Source: CAVVJA01 sp963801715
GTDB taxonomy: Bacteria > Actinomycetota > Actinomycetes > Mycobacteriales > Jatrophihabitantaceae
NCBI GenBank assembly: GCA_963801715.1
Contig: CAWDGB010000009.1
Span: forward strand, 1-64,000
Length of the DNA: 64,000 nucleotides
Direction: 5' to 3'
Part shown: one piece after another, positions 17,274 to 25,458 of the stretch
Layout of the letters: every line of letters begins with the position of its first letter
Numbering within the stretch: the first letter of the stretch is position 1
Made by a program: the position numbers and the translations under genes
The notes under the pieces: model-generated
The model's input: only the letters and a program-made list of their open reading frames with translations
Told to the model about the DNA's origin: nothing
Database searches by the model: none

Positions 17274-17334
17274 AGCTGATGATCTTGGATATATCGTCGC
17301 TCCCCGGCAATACGTCCAAGATCACGGATCAGCT
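17274..17334. repeat. Dispersed palindromic element, copy 2
   Basis: Arms GATCTTGGA and TCCAAGATC are extended outward by AGCTGAT and ATCAGCT, giving a long imperfect hairpin. It sits between glgP and the LLM oxidoreductase, both on the plus strand, where it could end the glgP transcript. Confidence 0.8.
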
Positions 17335-17399
17335 GAGCGGTTGGTCACCGGGTGCGGGCGGAGGAGCGGGACGTCTGACCGGGGTGGAATGCTCGGGCC

Positions 17400-18278
17400 G
17401 TGACCGACCTGGGTGTGGTATTCCGACCTGAGCTACCGCCCGAGCGACTGCGCGCTGTCGCGCGCGCGGCCGACGAGGTCGGGCTCGCCGAGTTGTGGCT
17501 GTGGGAGGACTGCTTCGCAGAAGGCGGGATCGGGTCCGCGGCGGCGGCATTGGCGTGGACCGACCGGCTGCATGTCGGCATCGGGCTGCTACCGGTGCCG
17601 TTGCGAAATGTGGCGCTGTGCGCGATGGAGGTAGCGACGGTCGCCCGGCTGTTTCCCGGTCGTTTCGAAGTCGGCGTCGGGCATGGTGTGCAGGACTGGA
17701 TGGGGCAGGTTGGTGCCCGCGTCGAGTCGCCGCTCACCCTGCTTGGCGAGTACCTCACCGCGTTGCACAGGCTGCTAGGTGGCGAGACGGTGACGGTCGA
17801 GGGCAGGTACGTCCGGCTGACCAACGTTCGCCTCGAGTGGCCGCCCACGCCACCACCTCGTCTGTTCAGCGGCGGATACGGCCGCCGCACGTTCGGGCTC
17901 ATCGGGCGGCTCGCGGACGGCGCCATCGTCACCAGCGGCACGAGTCCTGAAGACCTGCGGGACACACTACGGCTCATCGATCAGTCGCGGGTGGTTGTCG
18001 ATCCCGCCGGTGACTATCACGTAACCGCGTATGTCATGGCGGCGACCGGTCCCGACGCCGACGATCGGGTGCGCCGTGAGCTCGCGCTATCGGGCAGCGA
18101 TACAAGGCGCGACACCGTGGCAACCGGTGACGCGACGGCCATCGCGGCGGCCGTAGGACGGTACGCCGCGGCCGGTGCGCATACCGTTGTACTCCAGCCG
18201 ACAAGCGACGAACCCGACGTTGAGGGATTCGTCCGGTTCGTTGGCCGGGAGGTCCAGCCACTGGTTGGGGCGGCTTGA
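17400..18278 (+). CDS. LLM class flavin/F420-dependent oxidoreductase
   Basis: A luciferase-like monooxygenase family protein of 292 aa with a TIM barrel. TDLGVVF opens the first strand, FPGRFEVGVGHG is the family motif near residues 80-95, and LFSGGYGRRTFGLIGRLADG is the C-terminal cofactor-side segment. Many such proteins in actinobacteria use F420 rather than FMN; the next gene is a PPOX-class F420 enzyme whose start overlaps this stop, which supports F420 use. GTG 17400 is the start. The substrate is unknown. Confidence 0.88.
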   Translation: MTDLGVVFRPELPPERLRAVARAADEVGLAELWLWEDCFAEGGIGSAAAALAWTDRLHVGIGLLPVPLRNVALCAMEVATVARLFPGRFEVGVGHGVQDWMGQVGARVESPLTLLGEYLTALHRLLGGETVTVEGRYVRLTNVRLEWPPTPPPRLFSGGYGRRTFGLIGRLADGAIVTSGTSPEDLRDTLRLIDQSRVVVDPAGDYHVTAYVMAATGPDADDRVRRELALSGSDTRRDTVATGDATAIAAAVGRYAAAGAHTVVLQPTSDEPDVEGFVRFVGREVQPLVGAA

Positions 18279-18694
18279 CCGGGCCCGAAGCCCGCCGGAG
18301 ATTCGTGGCCTCCCGGATCGCCCGGCTGGCGACAGCCGATGCTGGGGGGATTCCCCATGTGGTACCGATCGTGTTCGCGGTTGACGGCGATCGCGTGTAC
18401 TCCGCAGTGGACGGAAAACCGAAGCGCACCTGGGCATTGCGCCGGCTGGCGAACATCACGGTCAATCCGAACGTGGCCGTCCTGGTAGATCACTATGCTG
18501 ACGACTGGTCGACACTGTGGTGGGCGCGGGCCGACGGCACGGCTCGAGTGGTGGGACCGGACACCAGCGACGCGAAGCACGCGATCGCGTTGCTGACCGC
18601 GCGATACGCCCAGTACGCCACCGATCCACCAACCGGCCCGGTCGTTGTCATCGAAGTGGAGCGATGGTCAGGTTGGTCCGCAACCACTGGCTGA
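18275..18694 (+). CDS. PPOX-class F420-dependent oxidoreductase
   Basis: A small split-barrel protein of 139 aa of the pyridoxamine-phosphate-oxidase-like superfamily, resembling the TIGR03668 F420-type group. RIARLATADAGGIPHVVPI and the LRRLANITVNPNVAVLVDHY stretch are typical. The start is TTG 18275, overlapping the upstream TGA as TTGA; this rare start is supported by the coupling and by the fold beginning at once. Together with the LLM protein it forms a two-gene unit that probably acts on one substrate or pathway. Confidence 0.87.
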   Translation: MTGPEARRRFVASRIARLATADAGGIPHVVPIVFAVDGDRVYSAVDGKPKRTWALRRLANITVNPNVAVLVDHYADDWSTLWWARADGTARVVGPDTSDAKHAIALLTARYAQYATDPPTGPVVVIEVERWSGWSATTG

Positions 18695-18772
18695 CCGCCC
18701 CGTCGTACAGTGAAGTGCGCTCACCGTTCTGGGTTTGAGGATCGTCTGTAGTCGGCAGCCGAGGTGACAGCC

Positions 18773-21505
18773 ATGAATATCGCGAAACCGCCGGTCTACA
18801 ACAGCCTTTGGCAGCTTCGAGCAGACAGTTGGAGCGCGTTAGAGGAGGCCAGCGAGCGGCTGGCCGTCGCGGTGGCGCAAGAGCGTTCCTCCGAACATTT
18901 GGCCAAGGAAGTGGCTCGCCTGCTCGATGTGCTGTCGCCGATGGAGGTCTACTGGGCATTCCCGGGAATGCAAACATTTCAGCACGCGCGGCGGCTGTTC
19001 GGGGCCGGAAAATACGACCGCCTTGCCCGACTGGTCGCCGTGATCAACCGCGCGTTGATCACGGACTCCTATCGCAATGGCGGACAGTGGTCAGCTGAGC
19101 ACTTGGACCGCGAACCGCTGAGCAGCTCCGACTCATTCAGCCCGGAGCATCACCGGGAAACCCGACCGTACTTCGAGGTGCTGATCGTCGATGACATGAC
19201 GGGCGCTCAGGACCGCGCCTTACGCGAAGAGCTGCGGCGGCTTCGCCGCACGGGCGACGCGTTCGTCTATGAGGTCGTCGTCGTACCCAGCTTCGAAGAC
19301 GCCTTGATCGCCGTGCTACTGAACTTCAACTTGCAGGCCTGCGTGATTCGCCGCCGATTCGTCCATCATTCGCGACACGACCTATCGCAGTTGGGCACGT
19401 TCTTCGAGGAGCGCAGCGATCAAGAGCTCATAGACAGCCCGCCCGAGGAACGAGCCCAAGTGCTCGCTCGCCGGGTCGCGCGGCTGCGGCCCGAGTTGGA
19501 CCTCTATCTCATGACCGAAGTGTCGCTCGAGGAGACCGCCGGGCGGCTTAGCCATCACTACCGGCGGGTGTTTCACGCCCGTGAAGGACTGCTCGAACTC
19601 CACCTCAGCATCTTGAAGGGCATCGAGGAGCGATACGACGCACCGTTCTTCGAGGCGCTGCGCGACTACGCCTATCGCCCGACTGGCGTCTTCCACGCGC
19701 TGCCTATCTCTCAAGGCAAGTCCGTCGTGAGCTCGCACTGGATCAGCGACATGGTGGACTTCTACGGGCTGGATATCTTCCTGGCAGAGACATCGGCAAC
19801 CTGCGGTGGCCTGGATTCGCTCCTCGAGCCGACCGGATCATTGCGTGACGCACAAGAACTTGCCGCGAAGACATTCGGCGCGCGAAAGACATTCTTCGTT
19901 ACGAACGGCACCTCGACGGCTAACAAGATCGTGGCTCAAGCGCTGATACAGCCAGGCGACATCGTGCTTGTAGACCGGAACTGTCATCAATCGCATCACT
20001 ACGGCCTGATGATGTCCGGCGCGCACGTGACCTACCTGGACGCTTATCCGCTCAGCCAGTACTCGATGTACGGCGGCGTGCCATTGCGGGAGATCAAGCG
20101 GGTGCTGCTGCAGTTCCGCGCAGCCGGCAAGTTGGACCGGGTGAAGATGCTGATGCTCACCAACAGCACCTTCGACGGCATCGTGTACGACGTGCAACGC
20201 GTAATGCGGGAATGTCTCGCGATCAAGCCGGATCTCATCTTCTTATGGGACGAAGCGTGGTTCGCTTTCGCCCGCTTCCATCCGGTCTATCGACCCCGCA
20301 CAGCGATGCGCGCGGCGCGGTCGCTCATCGAGAAGCTGCGCTTGCCGTCCTATCGGGAGAAGTACTCGCGCCACGCCGAGCAGCTCGCTGAGGAACGCCC
20401 GCCCGATGATGCGTTGCTCGATCGGGAGTTACTGCCGGACCCGGCTCGCGCCCGGGTGCGGGTCTATGCCACCCAGTCGACACACAAGACACTGACCTCG
20501 CTTCGGCAAGGATCAATGATCCACGTTTACGACCAAGACTTCAGTCAGAAGGCAGAGGACACATTCCACGAGGCCTACATGGCCCACACCTCGACGTCGC
20601 CGAATTACCAGATCCTGGCATCGCTCGACCTGGGCCGGCGGCAGGGCGCCCTGGAGGGCTTCGAGCTGGTGCAAAAGCAGGTCGAGAACGCGATGCGGCT
20701 CCGGGACGCGATCGACTTCCACCCGCTGCTTTCCAAATACGTCCGCTGCCTCATCACTGCTGACCTCATCCCGGAGGAGTTTCGGCCGAGCGGTGTTGAT
20801 CAGCCGCTGCGTTCGGGTTTGCTGACGATGCATCAGGTTTGGAAGCAGGACGAGTTCGTCCTCGACCCGTGCCGCATCACGCTGTATATCGGGCTCACTG
20901 GCGTCGATGGCGACACGTTCAAACGTGATCACTTGATGGACCGGTATGGCGTGCAGATCAACAAGACGTCGCGGAACACCGTGCTGTTCATGACGAACAT
21001 CGGCACCACGCGTAGCTCGGTGGCGTACTTGATCGAGGTTCTCGTCACGCTGGTGCGCGAGCTGGCAGACCACATCACGGACATGAGTCCGAGGCAGCGG
21101 GCTGACCATGAACAGAAGGTCCTGTCGTTGACCAATCCGGCGGCGCCGCTTCCCAATTTCAGCGGATTCCACTCGAGCTTCCGACCCGGGGCGCACGATG
21201 GCACCCCCGAGGGTGACCTGCGCCGGGCCTTTTACGTGGCCTACGACGACGCACTCTGCGAGTACCTCACTGCGGACGAGGTGCAAGAGCGGCTCGACGC
21301 GGGGACCGAGGTGGTATCGGCCACCTTCATCACGCCCTATCCGCCTGGTTTCCCAGTTCTGGTTCCCGGGCAGCTGTTCAGCCAGGAGATCATGTCGTTC
21401 ATGCACACGTTGGACACCAAGGAGGTCCATGGCTTGCGGCCGGACCTGGGCTACCGGGTGTTCCTCGACAAGGCGATGGAGATAGCGGCGCCCAACGGCG
21501 CGTAG
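18773..21505 (+). CDS. Orn/Lys/Arg decarboxylase family PLP protein (Rv2531c-like)
   Basis: A 910-aa fold-type-I PLP enzyme. The N-terminal 130 residues are helical. A receiver-like wing domain follows (YFEVLIVDDMTGAQDRALREEL to about 240), then the PLP domain with Schiff-base lysine K572 in STHKTLTSLRQGS, then the C-terminal domain. HTSTSPNYQI is also conserved. The architecture and length match mycobacterial Rv2531c rather than the shorter inducible decarboxylases. It probably decarboxylates a basic amino acid to a polyamine precursor, but the substrate is not shown. ATG 18773 is chosen because GAGGTGA lies eight bases upstream; GTG 18764 falls inside that ribosome-binding site. Confidence 0.88.
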   Translation: MNIAKPPVYNSLWQLRADSWSALEEASERLAVAVAQERSSEHLAKEVARLLDVLSPMEVYWAFPGMQTFQHARRLFGAGKYDRLARLVAVINRALITDSYRNGGQWSAEHLDREPLSSSDSFSPEHHRETRPYFEVLIVDDMTGAQDRALREELRRLRRTGDAFVYEVVVVPSFEDALIAVLLNFNLQACVIRRRFVHHSRHDLSQLGTFFEERSDQELIDSPPEERAQVLARRVARLRPELDLYLMTEVSLEETAGRLSHHYRRVFHAREGLLELHLSILKGIEERYDAPFFEALRDYAYRPTGVFHALPISQGKSVVSSHWISDMVDFYGLDIFLAETSATCGGLDSLLEPTGSLRDAQELAAKTFGARKTFFVTNGTSTANKIVAQALIQPGDIVLVDRNCHQSHHYGLMMSGAHVTYLDAYPLSQYSMYGGVPLREIKRVLLQFRAAGKLDRVKMLMLTNSTFDGIVYDVQRVMRECLAIKPDLIFLWDEAWFAFARFHPVYRPRTAMRAARSLIEKLRLPSYREKYSRHAEQLAEERPPDDALLDRELLPDPARARVRVYATQSTHKTLTSLRQGSMIHVYDQDFSQKAEDTFHEAYMAHTSTSPNYQILASLDLGRRQGALEGFELVQKQVENAMRLRDAIDFHPLLSKYVRCLITADLIPEEFRPSGVDQPLRSGLLTMHQVWKQDEFVLDPCRITLYIGLTGVDGDTFKRDHLMDRYGVQINKTSRNTVLFMTNIGTTRSSVAYLIEVLVTLVRELADHITDMSPRQRADHEQKVLSLTNPAAPLPNFSGFHSSFRPGAHDGTPEGDLRRAFYVAYDDALCEYLTADEVQERLDAGTEVVSATFITPYPPGFPVLVPGQLFSQEIMSFMHTLDTKEVHGLRPDLGYRVFLDKAMEIAAPNGA

Positions 21506-21605
21506 TCCCATAACGGACTAATGTCCTGCGCCGTTCGCCCGGGACGTATCACGTCGTCGCGTACACGCGCCTCCAGTGGGTAGCCTGGCTTGATCTTGGC
21601 GGAGG

Positions 21606-21964
21606 ATGATTGCGCCGACGCGTTTGGGAGGTTTCGTGGTCGCCGAAGCCGACGTGTCTATCGCCGAGGTTTGCGCCGAGCCTGAGCATCTCGAGGAACT
21701 CACCCGGGCCCTCCGGGACGAGATCCTGACGCTCGATGTCGAGTCAGTCGCTCCCTCTCCGCTGGCGAGGCTCCGCCAGGAATGCGCGCGGTGGATGCGG
21801 CGGCTATCGGAGCCCTCGTTGTTGGGGATTGGCTGCGGCGCGGCGGGACCCAGCGGACCGTGCGTATGAAGATTGGTGACGACGAGTTGGAGCTGTCTGG
21901 CGCCAGCTCGGCATTGCATCGTGACCGCCGCAGTCGACGCGAACTTCTACGCGTACCCATATGA
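21606..21964 (+). pseudogene. Decayed EACC1-like gene (effector-associated component)
   Basis: Two frames together spell a short family I recognise as resembling effector-associated constant component 1. Frame one gives LEELTRALRDEILTLDVESVAP. About base 21755 the match moves to another frame, giving AGEAPPGMRAVDAAAIGALVV and GGTQRTVRMKIGDDELELSGAS. The middle helix expected between ALVV and WLRRGG is missing, and the C-terminus runs into unrelated residues. So there is at least one frame break plus an internal deletion. EACC1 proteins usually accompany caspase-like or other effectors in conflict systems; no effector is seen here. The following 120 bases hold only an unrecognised possible membrane-helix stretch. 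Confidence 0.55.
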
Positions 21965-22113
21965 CCTTGGAGCCGACACCAGCGGACTCGCGTCCTATGC
22001 AGTTGGCGCCCTTGTCATAGCGAGCGTCATCTCCGGCATCTCTGCAGTGAAAGCCAGCTGGGTCAAGACGTTGATGACCCGCTGAATGCGATTGTGGGAA
22101 TACGGTGTAAATC

Positions 22114-22503
22114 GTGGCCTCGTGGGACGACGTGCGCACCATAACGTCGGCGCTGCCGGAGACAGCCGAGAGCGGAGTGCACGGTACCGCTAGCTGGCGG
22201 GTCAAGGACAAGAGCCTGGCGTGGGAACGGCCCTTGCGCCGCTCCGACCTCGAGGCCCTTGGACCGGACGCCCCCGACGGGCCGATCCTCGCCGTCCGGG
22301 TGGCGGATATCGGGGTCAAGGACGCGCTGGTCGCCGACGACCCGGCCGGGTACTTCACGACGCCGCACTTCAACGGATATCCGGCCATCCTCGTCCGCCT
22401 GGACCGGATCGACCCAGCGGAGCTTCGGGAGTTGCTCGTGGAGGCGTGGCTGGCCCGCGCGCCGAAACGCTTGGCCCGCGCTTACCTCGACGCGCTGCCG
22501 TGA
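22114..22503 (+). CDS. MmcQ/YjbR family protein
   Basis: A 129-aa protein of the MmcQ/YjbR double-wing fold: WDDVRTITSALPE at the start, an R-V-K-D-K strand (WRVKDKSLAWERP) and ELRELLVEAWLARAPKRLARAYL at the end. Members are annotated as DNA-binding by fold but have no firm function. GTG 22114 follows TACGGT (22101-22106) by seven bases, suggesting leaderless transcription. Confidence 0.88.
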   Translation: MASWDDVRTITSALPETAESGVHGTASWRVKDKSLAWERPLRRSDLEALGPDAPDGPILAVRVADIGVKDALVADDPAGYFTTPHFNGYPAILVRLDRIDPAELRELLVEAWLARAPKRLARAYLDALP

Positions 22504-22547
22504 AGAGGTGATCGCGGGCCAGGGCCACGCCTTCAGCGCGGGAGGGT

Positions 22548-23330
22548 GTGCTTGGCGATCTTCCATGCCTGGTCATGGGCAGCGGCCCGCCACTGGCACT
22601 GTTGGGTGGCCTGACTCCAGAGAACGGGCTACCGGTCGGGCCCGCTCGGTGGCTGGAGGTCCAGACGATGATGCCGTTTGTTGCGGACTTCGAGGTCTTC
22701 TGGGTCGCGCGCCGACGTGGCTTGGCGAAGGGCACCACCATGGCGGATTTGGCTGCCGATGTCGCCGATGCCCTGGCAACACGATTCGAGCAACCCGTTG
22801 ACGTGCTCGGCATCTCGACCGGCGGCAGTATCGCGCAGCAGCTCGCCGCTGATCATCCAACGGCCGTGCGTCGCCTGGCGTTGGTCAGCACGGCCTGCCG
22901 ACTGGAGAACTCCGGACGAAGATTTCAGCAAGAGATGGCAGCGCTCGCGCATGAGGGGACGCGTCAGGAGGTCTTCGCGCGGTTCGCCCGCGACCTGGTT
23001 CCGCCACGGCGAGGTCGGGCCGCGGCCGGAGCGGTGATGGCGTGGTTGGGTCCACTGCTGTATCCGCACGCCGGCAATCTCGAGGACCTGGCGGTCACAT
23101 TGGAGGCCGAGGACTCCTTCGAGCTGCGAGGGCTTGCGCCGATCCAGGCGCCGACATTGGTCGTGGGCGGTGGCCAGGATCGGTTCTATCCGCAGGCCTT
23201 GTTCGCCGAGACCGCGCGTCTCATCCCTGATGCGACCCTTGCGATCTACCCGCGGCGCGGCCACCTCACTGTGCTCAACGACCCGGGTGCGCAGGCCGCC
23301 GTCATCGAGTTCTTGCGAGCCGGCCGCTAA
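22548..23330 (+). CDS. Alpha/beta hydrolase
   Basis: A 260-aa alpha/beta hydrolase. The nucleophile elbow is GISTGGS (S90), the acid is in VGGGQDRFYP and the base in RRGHLTVL. There is a proline-rich loop, VPPRRGRAAAG, in the cap. No signal peptide is apparent. Neighbours give no clue to substrate. GTG 22548 lies only a few bases after GGGAGG; a later in-frame ATG in CLVMGSGPP would also give a complete fold. Confidence 0.88.
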   Translation: MLGDLPCLVMGSGPPLALLGGLTPENGLPVGPARWLEVQTMMPFVADFEVFWVARRRGLAKGTTMADLAADVADALATRFEQPVDVLGISTGGSIAQQLAADHPTAVRRLALVSTACRLENSGRRFQQEMAALAHEGTRQEVFARFARDLVPPRRGRAAAGAVMAWLGPLLYPHAGNLEDLAVTLEAEDSFELRGLAPIQAPTLVVGGGQDRFYPQALFAETARLIPDATLAIYPRRGHLTVLNDPGAQAAVIEFLRAGR

Positions 23331-23363
23331 GTCAGCCAACCTCGCTGCGGGACACTGCTCAGC

Positions 23364-24107
23364 ATGCCTACCGCATTGGTAACGGGCATCAGCCGTCGGA
23401 TCGGGATCGGATGGACAGTTGCCGAGCGCCTGATCTCAGACGGCTGGTCGGTGACCGGAACCGGCTGGCCGCCACACGACGACGCCCAGGCCTGGGGTGG
23501 TGACTCGTCTGTGCCTGACCTTGCGAACCTTTCGTGGCGCCCCGAGGATCTAGCCGACCCCGACGCACCGTCGCGTTTGGTCTCCCGACATGTCGCGCAG
23601 CACGGTCGGCTCGATGCGCTCGTCGCGGTTCACGCTCGATCCAGTCTGCAGGACCTGGCGACGGTCACCGCGGCCGAGCTCGATGCGTCGTTCGTGATCA
23701 ACACGCGAGCGACGGTGCTGCTCGCGCAGGCCTCGGCTCGCGTCGGCGTGCGCCGGGTGGTGCTATTCACAACCGGAGTTCACCGCGACCCGATGCCGAA
23801 CGAGATCCCATATGTCGTGTCGAAAGCGGCATTGCAAGGGGTCACGGCGACGCTTGCCGCGGCTCTCGCTCCCATTGGGGCGACGGTCAACTGCGTGAAC
23901 CCGGGCCCGAACGACACCGGCTACGCGGATACGGCAACGCGAGAGTTCGTTGCGGCGCACATGCCGCTGGCCCGGCGATGGGGGCAGCCCGCTGACATTG
24001 CCGAACTGGTGGCGTTCCTGGTCTCCGACCGGGCAGCCTGGATTACCGGCCAGACCATCGACTCGGACGGCGGCTGGAGCGTGCGCGCGGGAGTACCCCG
24101 GGAATAG
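23364..24107 (+). CDS. SDR family oxidoreductase
   Basis: A short-chain dehydrogenase/reductase of 247 aa with a Rossmann fold. The cofactor loop is TGISRRIGIG and the catalytic pair lies in YVVSK; NCVNPGPNDTGY and ITGQTIDSDGGWS are the usual C-terminal motifs. The FabG-like NAG segment is altered to AVHARSS. ATG 23364 follows GACACT (23351-23356) by seven bases. The substrate is unknown. Confidence 0.9.
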   Translation: MPTALVTGISRRIGIGWTVAERLISDGWSVTGTGWPPHDDAQAWGGDSSVPDLANLSWRPEDLADPDAPSRLVSRHVAQHGRLDALVAVHARSSLQDLATVTAAELDASFVINTRATVLLAQASARVGVRRVVLFTTGVHRDPMPNEIPYVVSKAALQGVTATLAAALAPIGATVNCVNPGPNDTGYADTATREFVAAHMPLARRWGQPADIAELVAFLVSDRAAWITGQTIDSDGGWSVRAGVPRE

Positions 24108-24122
24108 CAAGCGCGTCGGCGC

Positions 24123-24160
24123 AGGTGGCCCTGGGCGACAGTAAGGCCAAGATCACGACC
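24123..24160. repeat. Dispersed palindromic element, half copy
   Basis: The loop (TGGCCCTGGGCGACAG) and right arm (TAAGGCCAAGATCACGA) resemble copy 5 at 45755, but the left arm is gone. It lies between the convergent SDR gene and the minus-strand membrane-anchored protein, the same kind of site as the intact copies. Confidence 0.6.
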
Positions 24161-24175
24161 GTCGCTCGGCCGCAG

Positions 24176-25422
24176 CTAGTGTCGGTTCGGGAGGACCACG
24201 AGGGGTGGTCGACCGGTCGCTACGGCGTGCACCACGCGCGACTCAAATGGCCGGGCGAGGCCCGGCCGCCAGGCCAGTAGGCGGGTAGTCGGCCCATTGT
24301 TCAACGCGAGGATCAGCCAGCCATGGTCCGAGAAGGCCATTCCGGGGACGGGGCGGTCGGCAGTTCGACACCCGGAACGATGGTGATCGAGCCGGACGAC
24401 ATTGCGAGTACGGCCACGTCCGTGGGCGCCGCGTCGGACGGATACCGGACATCTGGGGCAGCGCGCTGCAGCGTGAACGCGACCCGCTGACCATCCGGGC
24501 TGACGACGCCGCGCGCAGTGGGCACTCGACCGGGCGGCAGACGGAACGACCGTGGCGGTCCGGGCGGCGCAAGCGGCTGGAAGGACAGCATGCACGAATG
24601 TCGCGCGCCGCCAGCACAGGGCGGTAGCCAGAGCACGCCAGTCCGCGTCACGGCGATGACTTGTCCACGGCCGAGGCGGTCCGAGGTGTCGTCGCCATCC
24701 CGCAGATCACGCATTTGGACGGTCGGCAGATCCTCGCCGGCGAGAGGCCCGATCTGCAGCTGCTCGCCCACGTAGTGAGATCCGATGACGCCCAGCGGGG
24801 TAAAACCACGAGGCGTCTGCACCGTGTTCGCATCGTCCAGCGAGCGGAGTATGCCCGGAATCGAGTTCCCGCCGCCGATCACGGCCCAGGCCTGCCCGGG
24901 CGCTGAGATCACGTTGCGCAGCAACCCCCTCGTGGGCACGACCGCCGGTGGGCCGGCACCCACCCGGACCAGCCCGAGGTTCGTCAAAGGATCACAGCCA
25001 GACAGCACGGCATAGGTCGGAGACGTCCCCCGCAGCTGGGTGACCGATTGTCCACTCTTCGGGTCGACGCCCGGCACGACCGTTGCGGCTCCGCTGTCGA
25101 GGTCGACCTGGCGGAGCTGATCACCGCCGAGGAGCACCCGAACCCCAGTCGCGTTGGGCGGCATCGGCGCGCTCGACACAATGGGTAGCAGGCCCGATCC
25201 GCACGCACCGTCAGCGCTGGGCCATTGCGCGATGTGCCGCCCGGCGGATTCGGATGGCGCCGGGCGGTCAGGAGCGCGATCCGCGCCCAAGCCGACACCA
25301 CCGGAGAGCTGCGCACCGATGATGGCGAGGGCAGCGAGCACCGCCCCGCCGGCCACCCACTTCATCAGCGGCGGCAGGCGCGAGGGGCCGGCCAGTTCCT
25401 CCTCGCCGTCCACGCCATCCAT
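24176..25422 (-). CDS. Membrane-anchored hypothetical protein (frame break near C-terminus)
   Basis: Not recognised. It has a short cytoplasmic N-terminus, one membrane helix (WVAGGAVLAALAIIGAQLSGGVGLG, about 22-46) and an extracytoplasmic domain with repeated beta-strand stretches and cysteines (CGSG, SGCDP, PPCAGG, HSCM), reminiscent of a beta-propeller. The first frame ends at 24313 with PTAPSPEWPSRTMAG. A one-base change near 24344-24354 (GCCCCGTCCCC on the coding strand) would continue it as PTAPVPGMAFSDHGWLILALN to a stop at 24176, which looks like the true end. It lies 36 bases after glgX on the same strand. Confidence 0.65.
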
Positions 25423-25458
25423 GAGAGCACACCGGCGCAGGGACGGCGGGGAGCTGAG

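Noticed and set aside
21873..22085. Frame with a possible membrane helix after the EACC1-like relic
   Set aside because: No start signal, no family recognised; it may be part of the decayed locus but cannot be supported as a gene.
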